Positions 35,797 through 45,934 of a stretch of 64,000 nucleotides of DNA are shown piece after piece. Numbering within the stretch: the stretch's first letter is position 1; every line of letters starts with the position of its first letter. The stretch is taken from positions 434,001 through 498,000 of the forward strand of contig JABTUY010000004.1 of the NCBI GenBank assembly GCA_015075165.1, given 5' to 3'. Below the pieces are notes generated by a model. That model worked only from the letters and a program-made list of their open reading frames with translations. It did no database searches and was not told the origin of the DNA. This stretch comes from Ideonella sp. (GTDB taxonomy: Bacteria; Pseudomonadota; Gammaproteobacteria; Burkholderiales; Burkholderiaceae_C). Made by a program: the position numbers and the translations under genes.

Positions 35797-36750
35797 ATGG
35801 TTCGCCGCGTCGTCGTCCTCGGGGGCACCGGTTTCATCGGCCGTGCATTCGCCAGGCGCTGCATCGCGCACGGCGCTGATCTGCGATTGACGGTGGTCAC
35901 GCGCTCGCTGCCGCGCGGTGCGCCGCTGCGCCCGTTGCCGGGGCTCGACCTGGTGCAGGCCGACGTGCACGACCCGGCGGCGCTGGCGCGCGTGGTGGCC
36001 GGCGCCGACGTGGTGGTGAACCTGATCGCGATCCTGCATGGCAGCGCGGCCGATTTCGAGCGCGTGCACGTCGAGCTGGCACGGCGCCTCGCGCAGGCGT
36101 GCCGCGACGGCGGCGTGGGCCACATCGTGCACGTCAGCGCGTTGGCGCTCGGCGTCGACGCACCGTCGCTGTACCTGCGCAGCAAGGCGGCCGGCGAGGC
36201 GGCGTTGCGCGGTGCGCGCCTGCCGCTGACCGTGCTGCGTCCGTCGGTGGTGTTCGGTGCCGAGGACCGCTTGCTCAATCTGCTGGCGCGGCTGCAGAGT
36301 TGGTCACCGGTGTTGCCGCTCGCCGCTGCCGGCTCGCGCATGCAACCGGTGTGGGTGCGCGACGTGGCGCAGGCGCTGTGGGCGTGCATCGATCGCGAGG
36401 GCAATGGCGCCGGTGTCTACGAGGCGGCTGGCCCGCAGGTGATCACGCTGGCCGAGCTGGCGCGCATCGCCGGCCGCCGCACCGGCCACGCGCGGCCGGT
36501 GATCGCGCTGCCGGCGGCGCTGGCCCGGGCACAGGCCTGGCTGCTCGAGCACGCGCCGGGCCCGACGCTGATGTCGCGCGACAACCTGCGCTCGCTGCAG
36601 GTCGACAACGTGGCCACTGGTACCTTCCCTGGCTTGCAGGCGCTCGACATCGAGCCGGCGTCGATCGAACAGGCGTGGGCACAGGAGCGTGGCGACGATG
36701 GCGAGCAGGCATCGCTGTTGCGCTGGCGCGCGGCGCGCGTCGACCGCTGA
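35797..36750 (+). CDS. NDUFA9-like NAD(P)-binding epimerase-fold protein
   Basis: A 317-residue short-chain dehydrogenase-type protein. The dinucleotide motif is VVVLGGTGFIGRAFARRC (residues 4-21), and VHVSALALG and YLRSKAAGE hold the Tyr-x-x-x-Lys-like region (Y-L-R-S-K). It resembles the complex I NDUFA9 subunit family. An AGGAG site precedes the ATG. Its TGA overlaps the ATG of xerD. Confidence 0.85.
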   Translation: MVRRVVVLGGTGFIGRAFARRCIAHGADLRLTVVTRSLPRGAPLRPLPGLDLVQADVHDPAALARVVAGADVVVNLIAILHGSAADFERVHVELARRLAQACRDGGVGHIVHVSALALGVDAPSLYLRSKAAGEAALRGARLPLTVLRPSVVFGAEDRLLNLLARLQSWSPVLPLAAAGSRMQPVWVRDVAQALWACIDREGNGAGVYEAAGPQVITLAELARIAGRRTGHARPVIALPAALARAQAWLLEHAPGPTLMSRDNLRSLQVDNVATGTFPGLQALDIEPASIEQAWAQERGDDGEQASLLRWRAARVDR

Positions 36751-37706
36751 TGCGCGCACCGGCCGCTGCCGTGGCTGCCGCTGCATCTGTCACCGCACCG
36801 GTCGCAGCGCTCACCGAGAGTGAAGCGCTGATCGCGCGCTTCGCCGACGCGCTGTGGATCGAGGATGGACTGGCATCCAACACCACGGCCGCCTATCGCC
36901 GCGACCTGATGCTCTATGCGCGCTGGCTGGCGCAACAACGGTCCTGCGCGGTGCAGGCCAGCAGCGAAGCGGACCTGCTCGGCTACATCGCGGCGCGCCA
37001 CGACGCGACGCGCGCCTCCACGGCGAACCGGCGGCTCACGGTGTTCAAGCGGTTCTTTCGCTGGGCGCTGCGCGAGCACCTGGTGGCGGCCGACCCGACG
37101 TTGCGCATCGCGTCGGCCAAGCAGCCGCTGCGCGTGCCGAAGACCCTCTCAGAGGCGCAGGTCGAGGCGCTGCTCGCGGCGCCCGATGTCGAGCGGCCGC
37201 TCGGCCTGCGCGACCGCGCGATGCTCGAGCTGCTGTACGCCAGCGGGCTTCGGGTGAGCGAACTGGTGACGCTGAAGTCGGTGTTCGTCAGCCTCGGCGA
37301 GCACGTGCTGCGCGTGACCGGCAAGGGCTCGAAGGAGCGGCTGGTGCCGTTCGGCGCCGAGGCGGCGCGCTGGCTCGAGCGCTACCAACGCGGCGCGCGC
37401 GCCGAGATCCTGGGCGCGCGCAGCAGCGACGCGCTGTTCGTCACCGGCCGCGGCACGGCGATGTCGCGCCAGATGTTCTGGAAGCTGATCAAGCAGCACG
37501 CACGCCGCGCCGGCATCGCCGCGGCAGCGCTGTCGCCGCACACGCTGCGCCATGCGTTCGCGACGCACCTGCTGAACCACGGCGCCGACCTGCGCGCGGT
37601 GCAGATGCTGCTCGGCCATGCCGACATCTCGACCACGACGATCTACACCCACGTGGCGCGCGAGCGGCTGCGCCAGCTGCATGCGCAGCACCACCCCCGG
37701 GGTTGA
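36750..37706 (+). CDS. xerD: XerD-type tyrosine recombinase
   Basis: A 318-residue site-specific recombinase. With XerC it resolves chromosome dimers at dif. The catalytic residues are all visible: Arg168 (SGLRVSEL), Lys192 (GKGSKERLVP), His264 and Arg267 (HTLRHAF), His290 (LLGH) and nucleophile Tyr299 (TTIYTH). An Ala-rich 20-residue N-terminal extension precedes the SAM-like domain. It is housekeeping rather than phage, given its length and neighbours. A hairpin repeat follows directly. Confidence 0.92.
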   Translation: MRAPAAAVAAAASVTAPVAALTESEALIARFADALWIEDGLASNTTAAYRRDLMLYARWLAQQRSCAVQASSEADLLGYIAARHDATRASTANRRLTVFKRFFRWALREHLVAADPTLRIASAKQPLRVPKTLSEAQVEALLAAPDVERPLGLRDRAMLELLYASGLRVSELVTLKSVFVSLGEHVLRVTGKGSKERLVPFGAEAARWLERYQRGARAEILGARSSDALFVTGRGTAMSRQMFWKLIKQHARRAGIAAAALSPHTLRHAFATHLLNHGADLRAVQMLLGHADISTTTIYTHVARERLRQLHAQHHPRG

Positions 37707-37795
37707 AGTGGACCACCCCCGGAGCGCCTGCGGCGCTTCTCCCTCGAGGGGGCTGAGTCCCGCGGCTCCGAGCCGACCTGCGTCGGCTCGGACGG
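37707..37795. repeat. Three-hairpin GC-rich repeat downstream of xerD
   Basis: Hairpin 1 has 6-bp arms 37723-37728/37732-37737. A 10-bp palindrome CCCTCGAGGG lies at 37741-37750. Hairpin 3 has 9-bp arms 37769-37777/37782-37790 with loop ctgc. The layout mirrors the insertion in the hyuB-like gene. There is no T-run, so it is not a classical terminator, although it could stop transcripts from either side. The rest of the 205-base gap holds nothing recognised. Confidence 0.6.
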
Positions 37796-37911
37796 GCCGA
37801 GGAATGGTCGCGTTTGGCGAACATGCGGCCTGCGAGGCCCGCCAGCGGCCCGGCGCAGCCCGATCCGCGGCGGCTGTTGGCCGAATTGGTTCATGCCTCG
37901 AGGGTGTGCAG

Positions 37912-38727
37912 TCAGTCCGCTTCTGGCGCCTGGGCCGCAGTATCGACCAGAGCCGCAAGTTCGGCCGCGTCGAATCCCGCGGCGCGCCGCGCCTCGAGGT
38001 TGAACGGCGGCTTCGGCCGCGGCGCGTGGTGGCGGCGTGCGAGCGTGTCGTAGGCCTGCAGTGGGTCGAGGCCGTCGCGTGCGCACAGCCAGCGGTACCA
38101 GCGGTTGCCGATCGCCACGTGCCCGATCTCGTCGCGCAGGATCACGTCGAGGATCTCGGCGGCCCGCGTGTCGCCGGCAGAGACGAACTTCGCGCGCATC
38201 GCCGGCGTCACGTCGAGCCCGCGCGCCTCGAGCGTGCGCGGCACCAGCGCCATGCGCGCCAGCGCGTCGCCGCGCGTGCGCTCGGCCATCTGCCACAGGC
38301 CGTCGTGGGCGTCGAAGTCGCCGTAGGCGTGGCCGAGTGTGGCCAGGTACGCGGCCACCAGCGAGAAGTGCAGCGCCTCCTCGCCGGCCACGCGCGCCCA
38401 GTCGAGGTAGTAGTCGCGCGGCAGCTCGTCGAAGCGCCACACCGCGTCGAGCGCCAGCGCGATGGCGTTGTACTCGATGTGCGCCACCGCGTGCAGCAGC
38501 GCGGCGCGGCCTGCCGCATCGAATGCATTGCGGCGCGGCAGCCGCACCGGCGGCACGCGCCGCGGCCGAGCCGGCCAGCCGGGCAGGCCGGGCGGTTCGT
38601 CGAGCATTGCATCGGTATCGACCGCGCTGCCCGCGTGCACGCCTTGTGCCCATTCGCGCACCGCTTGCGCCTTCACGGTGGGCTCGGTCTCGCGCAGCAA
38701 CGCGAGCGCACGCTGGCGCAGTTCCAT
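37912..38727 (-). CDS. DUF455 ferritin-like protein
   Basis: A 271-residue ferritin-like helical protein. The metal-binding Glu/His pattern is visible in HIEYNAIALALDAVWRF, VAGEEALHFSLVAAYL and ILRDEIGHVAIGNRW: paired E-x-x-H type residues of a carboxylate-bridged di-iron centre. Function is not established. It is divergent from hslO with 73 bases between the starts. Confidence 0.85.
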   Translation of the reverse strand: MELRQRALALLRETEPTVKAQAVREWAQGVHAGSAVDTDAMLDEPPGLPGWPARPRRVPPVRLPRRNAFDAAGRAALLHAVAHIEYNAIALALDAVWRFDELPRDYYLDWARVAGEEALHFSLVAAYLATLGHAYGDFDAHDGLWQMAERTRGDALARMALVPRTLEARGLDVTPAMRAKFVSAGDTRAAEILDVILRDEIGHVAIGNRWYRWLCARDGLDPLQAYDTLARRHHAPRPKPPFNLEARRAAGFDAAELAALVDTAAQAPEAD

Positions 38728-38800
38728 GTCTGCGATGATATCGGCGCAGCGTGGTGCGGCCGCGGCCGTCGGGCCCTGCGCGTGCCCCGATGAGGATGCC

Positions 38801-39784
38801 GTGAGCGATCGCCTGTTCAAGTTCCTGTTCGAAGGCCTGCCGGTGCGCGGCGCACTGGTGCAGTTGCGCGCCGGCTGGCAGGAGCTGCTGTCGCGGCGCG
38901 CCACCGCCAGCGACGGCGGCCATGCGTTCGCGCCCGAGGTGCGCGCCTTGCTTGGTGAGATGAGCGCGGCCGCGTGCCTGATGCACGCCAACATCAAGTT
39001 CGATGGTGCACTGATCCTGCAGGTGTTCGGCGACGGGCCGGTGAAGCTCGCGGTGGCCGAGGTGCGCGCCGACTTCGGCTTCCGTGCCACGGCCAAGGTG
39101 GTGGGCGCGGTGCCGCGCGGCGCCAACCTGCCGCAACTGCTGAACGTGCACGGCCAGGGCCGCTGCGCGATCACGCTCGACCCCGGGCGCGACCGGCCGG
39201 GCCAGCAGCCGTACCAGGGCGTGGTGCCGCTGCATGGCGACCACCGCGAGCCGCTGCAGCAGCTCGCGCAGGTGCTGGAGCACTACATGCTGCAGTCCGA
39301 GCAGCTCGATACGCGGCTCGTACTGGCGGCCGACGACCGCTGCGCGGCCGGGTTGCTGGTGCAGCGCCTGCCGGCGCAGGGCGACGGCAACCTGTCGGGT
39401 GTCGGCTGGAAGAGCGGCGACGAGGAGGGCATCGGTCGCAGCGAAGACTTCAACCGCATCGCGATGCTGACGGCGACGCTCACGGCCGAAGAGCTGCTGA
39501 CGCTGCCGCACGAGCAGATCCTGAAGCGGCTGTACTGGCAGGAGACGCTGCGGCTGTTCGAGCCGCTCGAGCCGCGCTTCGGCTGCACCTGCTCGCGCCA
39601 GCGCGTGGCCGGCATGCTGCGCGGCCTCGGCCGCGAGGAGATCGATTCGCTGATCGCCGAGCGTGGCGTGGCCGAGATCGGCTGCGACTTCTGCGGCGCG
39701 CAATACCACTTCGACGCGGTCGACGCTGCCGAGGTGTTCGTGCCGGCCGGCGAGCACGGCCCGGGGTCGCGCGCGGTCAACTGA
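38801..39784 (+). CDS. hslO: Hsp33 redox-regulated chaperone
   Basis: A 327-residue holdase that is activated when its zinc-bound cysteines are oxidised. The four cysteines lie in the C-terminal CTCSRQRV and CDFCGAQYHF, the CxC...CxxC zinc site. The start chosen is GTG (VSDRLFKFLFE) with a GAGG site 5-8 nt upstream; in-frame codons further upstream overlap the divergent gene. Confidence 0.94.
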   Translation: MSDRLFKFLFEGLPVRGALVQLRAGWQELLSRRATASDGGHAFAPEVRALLGEMSAAACLMHANIKFDGALILQVFGDGPVKLAVAEVRADFGFRATAKVVGAVPRGANLPQLLNVHGQGRCAITLDPGRDRPGQQPYQGVVPLHGDHREPLQQLAQVLEHYMLQSEQLDTRLVLAADDRCAAGLLVQRLPAQGDGNLSGVGWKSGDEEGIGRSEDFNRIAMLTATLTAEELLTLPHEQILKRLYWQETLRLFEPLEPRFGCTCSRQRVAGMLRGLGREEIDSLIAERGVAEIGCDFCGAQYHFDAVDAAEVFVPAGEHGPGSRAVN

Positions 39785-39792
39785 CGGCGCGC

Positions 39793-40476
39793 TCAGCCTC
39801 CGGTGCGCTCGCCGCGCATCGCCCGGCGCTCGAGCAGGTGGCGCTCGCAATCGGGGTCGCCGCATTCGGCGCAGACGTGCCGCCAGCGCGGAGCGGCCGA
39901 CGGCGGCTGCAGCGCCGCCTGCGCCGCGCGCAGCGCGTGAGCGAGGCGCTGCTCGCCGCGCCCGCCGACGACCGAGAACCCGATGCCGCCTTGCCGCAGC
40001 GCCGCGCGCACCAGCGCATCGACCGGCGCCTGCACATGCGGGCCGTCGCGCAGGTGGCCGTCGGCCACCCAAGGCAGGTCGAGTGCGGTCAGCAGCGTGG
40101 CGCAGTACGTGCGCTGTGCGGCCAGTGCCGGCGCCAGCAGCGAGGTGTCGTCGAACAGCAGCTGGCTGTACACCGCGACCATCAGCGCGCTGGTGTCGGC
40201 GACGACGATCTCGTGCGCGGCCGCCGCCGCGGCGATGCGCTGGGTCTGCGCCTGCGCGATCGCCGCCTGCTCGTCGGCGCGCGGCGTGCGGCGCTCGCGC
40301 ACGCACCATTCGCGCAGCACCTCGTCGACGCGCGTCACGCGCCGCCCCTGCGCGCGCAGCGCGTCGGCGAGTGCGTGCGCGAGCGTGGTCTTGCCGGTGC
40401 TCTCGGCGCCCACCAGCGTGATCACCGCGCCGGTCGGTGCCGGCCGCGGCGCTGCTGGAGACGCAGGATCCGCCAT
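39793..40476 (-). CDS. NadR-like ATPase/nicotinamide riboside kinase
   Basis: A 227-residue P-loop protein: Walker A in VGAESTGKTTLAHALA, DEVLREWC, and ADTSALMVAVYSQLLF resembling the NadR ribosylnicotinamide kinase domain. It would phosphorylate nicotinamide riboside to NMN; pnuC, its usual transporter partner, lies 2.8 kb away on the same strand. The C-terminus carries a Cys-rich tail (CAECGDPDCERH) that could bind zinc and is not typical of the kinase. The start at MADPAS follows the upstream gene's stop by 11 nt. Confidence 0.72.
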   Translation of the reverse strand: MADPASPAAPRPAPTGAVITLVGAESTGKTTLAHALADALRAQGRRVTRVDEVLREWCVRERRTPRADEQAAIAQAQTQRIAAAAAAHEIVVADTSALMVAVYSQLLFDDTSLLAPALAAQRTYCATLLTALDLPWVADGHLRDGPHVQAPVDALVRAALRQGGIGFSVVGGRGEQRLAHALRAAQAALQPPSAAPRWRHVCAECGDPDCERHLLERRAMRGERTGG

Positions 40477-40487
40477 CGCCGCGAGCC

Positions 40488-41231
40488 TCACTCGCCGTTG
40501 AAGCGCGGTGCGCGCTTCTCGGCCCAGGCGGCGCGGCCCTCCTGCAGGTCGCGCGAGCGCACCGACGCGTCGAGGTCGCGTTGCAGGGCATCGGCATCGA
40601 GCGTGCCGCGTGCGATGCGGTTCAGGTGTTGCTTCATCGGCAGCATCGCCAGCGGCGCCATGCCGGCCAGCGTGGCGCTCAGGTCGTCGGCCGCGGCGTG
40701 CAGCGCATCGGCAGCGACCAGATGCGTCAGGAAGCCGATCGCCTTCATCTCGTGCGCGTCGACCGTCTCGCCGGCGAGAAACAGCCGCTTCGCCACGTCG
40801 ACGCCGAGCCGCGACACGTAGCGCTCCAGGCCGCCGCGGTAGTAGTGCAGGCCCAGCCGCGCGGCCGGCATGAACATCTCGCAGGCGTGGCTGCCGAGGC
40901 GGAAGTCGCAGGCCAGCGCGAGGTCGGTGGCGCCTCCGTAGACGCCGCCTTGCAGCACCGCGATGGTGACCGGCCGCGCGGCTTCCACCGCGTCGACCAT
41001 CGCCTCGAACGCCACCGGCGCGCCGCCGATGCGGCCGATGTCGAAGCCGGCGCAGAAGGTCTTGCCGCCGGCTTGCAGGCGGAGCACGCGCACGGTGGGC
41101 TGTGCGTTCACATCGGCCACGTGCTGCGCGATCGCCGCGAGGTCGTCCGGCTCGAGCCGGTTGGCCTGGCGCGGGCGGCGCAACGTGATGGTGGCGACGT
41201 GGCCGGCGATCGTCAGCTCGGGCGTGCCCAT
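40488..41231 (-). CDS. Enoyl-CoA hydratase/isomerase family protein (1)
   Basis: A 247-residue crotonase-fold protein: FCAGFDIG (oxyanion hole and CoA binding), VLQGGVYGGATDLALACDFRLGS, and PAARLGLHY. The usual catalytic Glu of the GG..LA.ACD region is replaced (GGVYGGATDLAL), so hydratase activity is not assured. It starts 9 bases after the next crotonase gene ends, in a unit with caiB. Confidence 0.85.
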   Translation of the reverse strand: MGTPELTIAGHVATITLRRPRQANRLEPDDLAAIAQHVADVNAQPTVRVLRLQAGGKTFCAGFDIGRIGGAPVAFEAMVDAVEAARPVTIAVLQGGVYGGATDLALACDFRLGSHACEMFMPAARLGLHYYRGGLERYVSRLGVDVAKRLFLAGETVDAHEMKAIGFLTHLVAADALHAAADDLSATLAGMAPLAMLPMKQHLNRIARGTLDADALQRDLDASVRSRDLQEGRAAWAEKRAPRFNGE

Positions 41232-41239
41232 CGCGTCGC

Positions 41240-42055
41240 TCAGCGCCTGCCGAAGCGCGGCTCGCGCTTCTCGACGAACGCGGTGCGGCCTTCGCGGTAG
41301 TCGGCGCTGTCGAAGCAGCGGTCGACCAGCGTGGCGACGATCGCTTCGGCCTGAGCGTTGTGCGCGCCGCGCTCGAACTCGCGCAACCCGACCTTGCAGG
41401 CGTGCAGCGTCAGCGGCGCATTGGCGGCGATGCCGGTGGCGTAGCGGTGCACTTCGGCCTCCAGCGCGCCAGCCGGAAACACGGCGTTGACCAGGCCGAT
41501 GCGCAGCGCCTCGGCGGCGTCGAGCCGGCGCGCGCTGAACAGCATGTCCTTGGCCGCCGAGGCGCCGATCAGCCGGGCCAGCGCTACGAGGCCGGCGTAG
41601 TCGTAGCCGAGGCCGAGCCGCGCGGCCGGGATGCCGAAGCGTGCGTCGTCGGCCGCGAAGCGCAGGTCGGCCTGCAGCGCGAGGCCGAGGCCGCCGCCGA
41701 GGCACCAGCCTTGCACCATCGCGATCAGCGGCTTGTTCAACTGCGCCAGCGCGTCGTGGCCGCGCGCGGCGATCGCACCGTAGCGTCGTCGCTGTTCGGC
41801 GTCGGCGCGCTGCGCGGCGAACTCGCCGATATCGGCACCGGCAGAGAACGAGCGGCCGCCGACGCCGTGGATCACCACGACGCGCACCGTGTCGTCGGCG
41901 TCGAGCGCAGCAGCGGCGTCGGCCAGGCCCTGCCACATTTCGAGCGAGACGGCATTGCGGCGCTCGGGCCGGTCGATGCGCAGCCAGCCGATGCCGCCCT
42001 CGTCGACCTCGGCAGCGATTGCGGTGGTGGCCAGCGGCACGCGGCGCAGCGTCAT
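41240..42055 (-). CDS. Enoyl-CoA hydratase/isomerase family protein (2)
   Basis: A 271-residue crotonase-fold protein: RSFSAGADIGEF, VQGWCLGGGLGLALQADLRFA and PAARLGLGYDYAGL. A paralogue of the preceding entry. The ATG overlaps the 3' end of the CaiB-type gene by 4 bases (42052-42055), so it is translationally coupled. The substrate is unknown. Confidence 0.87.
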   Translation of the reverse strand: MTLRRVPLATTAIAAEVDEGGIGWLRIDRPERRNAVSLEMWQGLADAAAALDADDTVRVVVIHGVGGRSFSAGADIGEFAAQRADAEQRRRYGAIAARGHDALAQLNKPLIAMVQGWCLGGGLGLALQADLRFAADDARFGIPAARLGLGYDYAGLVALARLIGASAAKDMLFSARRLDAAEALRIGLVNAVFPAGALEAEVHRYATGIAANAPLTLHACKVGLREFERGAHNAQAEAIVATLVDRCFDSADYREGRTAFVEKREPRFGRR

Positions 42056-43251
42056 TGCACCACCTTGGCTTGCATCAGTTCGGCGATCTCGTCGTCGCCG
42101 AAGCCGTGTTCGCGCAGCAGTTCGGCGCTGTGCTGTCCGGCATCGGGCGCGGCGCGCGCGAAGGTCTCGGCGTGCGGGCACGCCGACAGGTTGATCGGCG
42201 AGCGCAGCAGGTCGAGCCGGCCGAGCGTGGGGTGTGCGGCCGGACGCGTCATGCGCAGGTGCCGCACCTGCTGGTCTTCGAAGGCCTGGCCGATGTCGAG
42301 CACCGGGCCGCACGGAATGCCCAGCGGGTTCAGCCGTTGCACCAGCTCGGCGGTGGTGAAGCGCGCGGTGAGTGCATCGAGCGCAGCGACCAGCGTGTGC
42401 CGGTGGCGGGCGCGCGCATCGCCATCGGCATAGGCGGGGTCCGCCGCGAGCTGCGGCGCCTCGAGCGCGCTGCACAGCTGCTGCCACATCTGCTGCGAGA
42501 TCGCGGCGATGTTGACGAGGCCGTCGCGCGAGCGGAACGTGCCCATCGGCGCCATCGTCGGATGGTGGTTGCCTTGCTGCGGCGGCACCGCGTGGTCGAC
42601 CGTGTAGCGCGCGGCCTGGAAGTCGAGCTTGTTGAGCATTGCCTCGAGCAGCGAGGTGTGCACCCATTGGCCGACGCCGGTGCGCTCGCGCTGCAGCAGC
42701 GCCAGCAAGATGCCCTGACCGAGAAACATGCCTGCGGCGGTGTCGGAGATCGCGATGCCCACGCGCATCGGGCCGCCACCGGGCTCGCCGGTCACCGACA
42801 TCAGGCCGCTGACGCCTTGCACGATCTGGTCGACCGCGGGGCGATCGGCGTATGGCCCTTCCTGTCCGAAGCCCGCGATGCTGGCCAGCACGAGGCGCGG
42901 GTTCAACGTGTGCAGCCGCTCGTAGTCGAGGCCGAGGCGACGCTTCACGCCGGCGCGGAAGCTCTCCACCACCACGTCGGCGCGTTGCGCGAGGCGATCG
43001 AACACCGCGCGGCCGCGCGGCGTCTTGAGGTCGAGGCACAGGCTGCGCTTGTTGCGATGCAGGTTCTGCTCGTCCGAGCCGTGGCGCCGGCCGAGGTCGG
43101 ACCCGTCGCTGCGCTCGGGCGGCGCGTCGATGCGGATCACGTCGGCGCCCCAGTCGGCGAGCAACCGCACCGCGGCCGGTCCGGAGCGGGCGATCGTCAG
43201 GTCGATCACCGTGTAGGGTGACAGCGGCGCCGGGGCGCTCGATTCGGGCAT
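42052..43251 (-). CDS. CaiB/BaiF family CoA-transferase
   Basis: A 399-residue class III CoA-transferase. Marks: TVIDLTIARSGPAAVRLLADWGADVIRIDAP, NKRSLCLDLKTPRGR, and ADVVVESFRAGVKRRLGLDYERL with the family's conserved V-E-N/S-F region. It moves CoA between carboxylic acids. With two crotonases downstream it forms a small acyl-CoA module, perhaps for a degradation pathway. Confidence 0.9.
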   Translation of the reverse strand: MPESSAPAPLSPYTVIDLTIARSGPAAVRLLADWGADVIRIDAPPERSDGSDLGRRHGSDEQNLHRNKRSLCLDLKTPRGRAVFDRLAQRADVVVESFRAGVKRRLGLDYERLHTLNPRLVLASIAGFGQEGPYADRPAVDQIVQGVSGLMSVTGEPGGGPMRVGIAISDTAAGMFLGQGILLALLQRERTGVGQWVHTSLLEAMLNKLDFQAARYTVDHAVPPQQGNHHPTMAPMGTFRSRDGLVNIAAISQQMWQQLCSALEAPQLAADPAYADGDARARHRHTLVAALDALTARFTTAELVQRLNPLGIPCGPVLDIGQAFEDQQVRHLRMTRPAAHPTLGRLDLLRSPINLSACPHAETFARAAPDAGQHSAELLREHGFGDDEIAELMQAKVVQ

Positions 43252-43290
43252 GCCGGGTGGGGCTTCGAAGGCTGCGGGGTGGCGGGCGAT

Positions 43291-43941
43291 TCAGTCTACG
43301 GCAGCGCCCGAGCGGGCTCGCTGCGCCGCCGTGTGCCACGCGCGCCAGCCGACGACCGACAGCAGCGCGAACACCGCGTACAGCAGCACCGTCAACCACA
43401 GCCCCTTGAACGCGAACAGACCGACGCTGAACAGGTTGACCGCCAGCCACACCGGCCAGTTCTCGATCAGCTTGCGCCCGAGCAGCAGCTGGCCCGTGAC
43501 GCTGCCGACGGTGGGCAGCGCGTCGAGCCAGGGCACGTCGCTGTCGGTGTAGCGGTGCAGCAGCAGCGCGAGCAGCGGCCACGCGGCCAGCGTGAGCAAC
43601 GCCGCGATGCCGCGCGAACGGGCATCGAGCGTGTGCACGCGCAGCGCGCGCCCGTCGTCGCCGCGGCCGCGCAGCCACTGCCACCAGCCCCAGCACGACA
43701 CCACGATGAACAGCAACTGCAGCGAGGCCTCGCCGTACAGCCGGTGCGATGCGAACAGCAGCGCATACAGCGCCGACGCGGCGATCGCCAGCGGCCAGGC
43801 GCGCGGGTCGACGCGCAGGTTGCACCAGACCATCGCCAGCGACAGCACGACGGCCAGCAGCTCGAGCCAGGTGGCCGGGCTGCCCCACAGCGTGAAGGCG
43901 GGCGCGAGCAGCGACGCCGCGAAGGCGAGCGCCTCGTTCAT
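43291..43941 (-). CDS. pnuC: PnuC, nicotinamide riboside transporter
   Basis: A 216-residue membrane protein with about seven helices. Family marks are WLELLAVVLSLAMVWCNLR, the WGWWQW motif and NLFSVGLFAFKGLWLTVLLYAVF. It imports nicotinamide riboside by facilitated diffusion and needs a kinase for trapping; an NadR-like kinase lies downstream on the same strand beyond three CoA-related genes. Confidence 0.92.
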   Translation of the reverse strand: MNEALAFAASLLAPAFTLWGSPATWLELLAVVLSLAMVWCNLRVDPRAWPLAIAASALYALLFASHRLYGEASLQLLFIVVSCWGWWQWLRGRGDDGRALRVHTLDARSRGIAALLTLAAWPLLALLLHRYTDSDVPWLDALPTVGSVTGQLLLGRKLIENWPVWLAVNLFSVGLFAFKGLWLTVLLYAVFALLSVVGWRAWHTAAQRARSGAAVD

Positions 43942-43969
43942 CGGCCGGCGGGCGCGGGCGGCGTGCGCG

Positions 43970-44257
43970 TCAACGCCGCGCCGGCGTGACTTGCACGAAG
44001 ATCTCGTCGGGCTTGACCATGCCGAGCTCGCTGCGCGCCTTCTCTTCGATCATGTCGAGGCCGGCGCGCAGGTCGAGCACCTCGGCGGCAATGCGCTGGT
44101 TGCGCGCCTGAGCGGTGTCGATCTGCGCGCGCAACTGCACCAACTGGGCACGCTGGCTCCAGACGTGCGGCACGCTGCCCTTGCCGAACCACAGGCCGAT
44201 GTGCACCAGCACCAGCAGCGTGCCGAGGATCGAGGTGGCGGTGCGGGCGTTCAGCAT
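43970..44257 (-). CDS. ftsB: FtsB, septum formation initiator
   Basis: A 95-residue divisome protein: one N-terminal membrane helix (about 6-24), then a coiled coil with ARNQRIAAEVLDLRAGLDMIEEKARSELGMVKPDEIFVQV, the typical FtsB end. It lies 36 nt after eno, the usual eno-ftsB order. Confidence 0.93.
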   Translation of the reverse strand: MLNARTATSILGTLLVLVHIGLWFGKGSVPHVWSQRAQLVQLRAQIDTAQARNQRIAAEVLDLRAGLDMIEEKARSELGMVKPDEIFVQVTPARR

Positions 44258-44293
44258 CGGCGGTTCGCGGGCGAGGGTGGGCGCGGCTGCCGC

Positions 44294-45914
<1,621 letters not shown>

Positions 45915-45934
45915 CGAGGTCTCCGGGGGTTCGT

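Noticed and set aside
36750..37706. XerD-type gene as a phage or integron integrase
   Set aside because: Length, motif spacing and housekeeping neighbours match chromosomal XerD, and no att site, phage or cassette genes are near.
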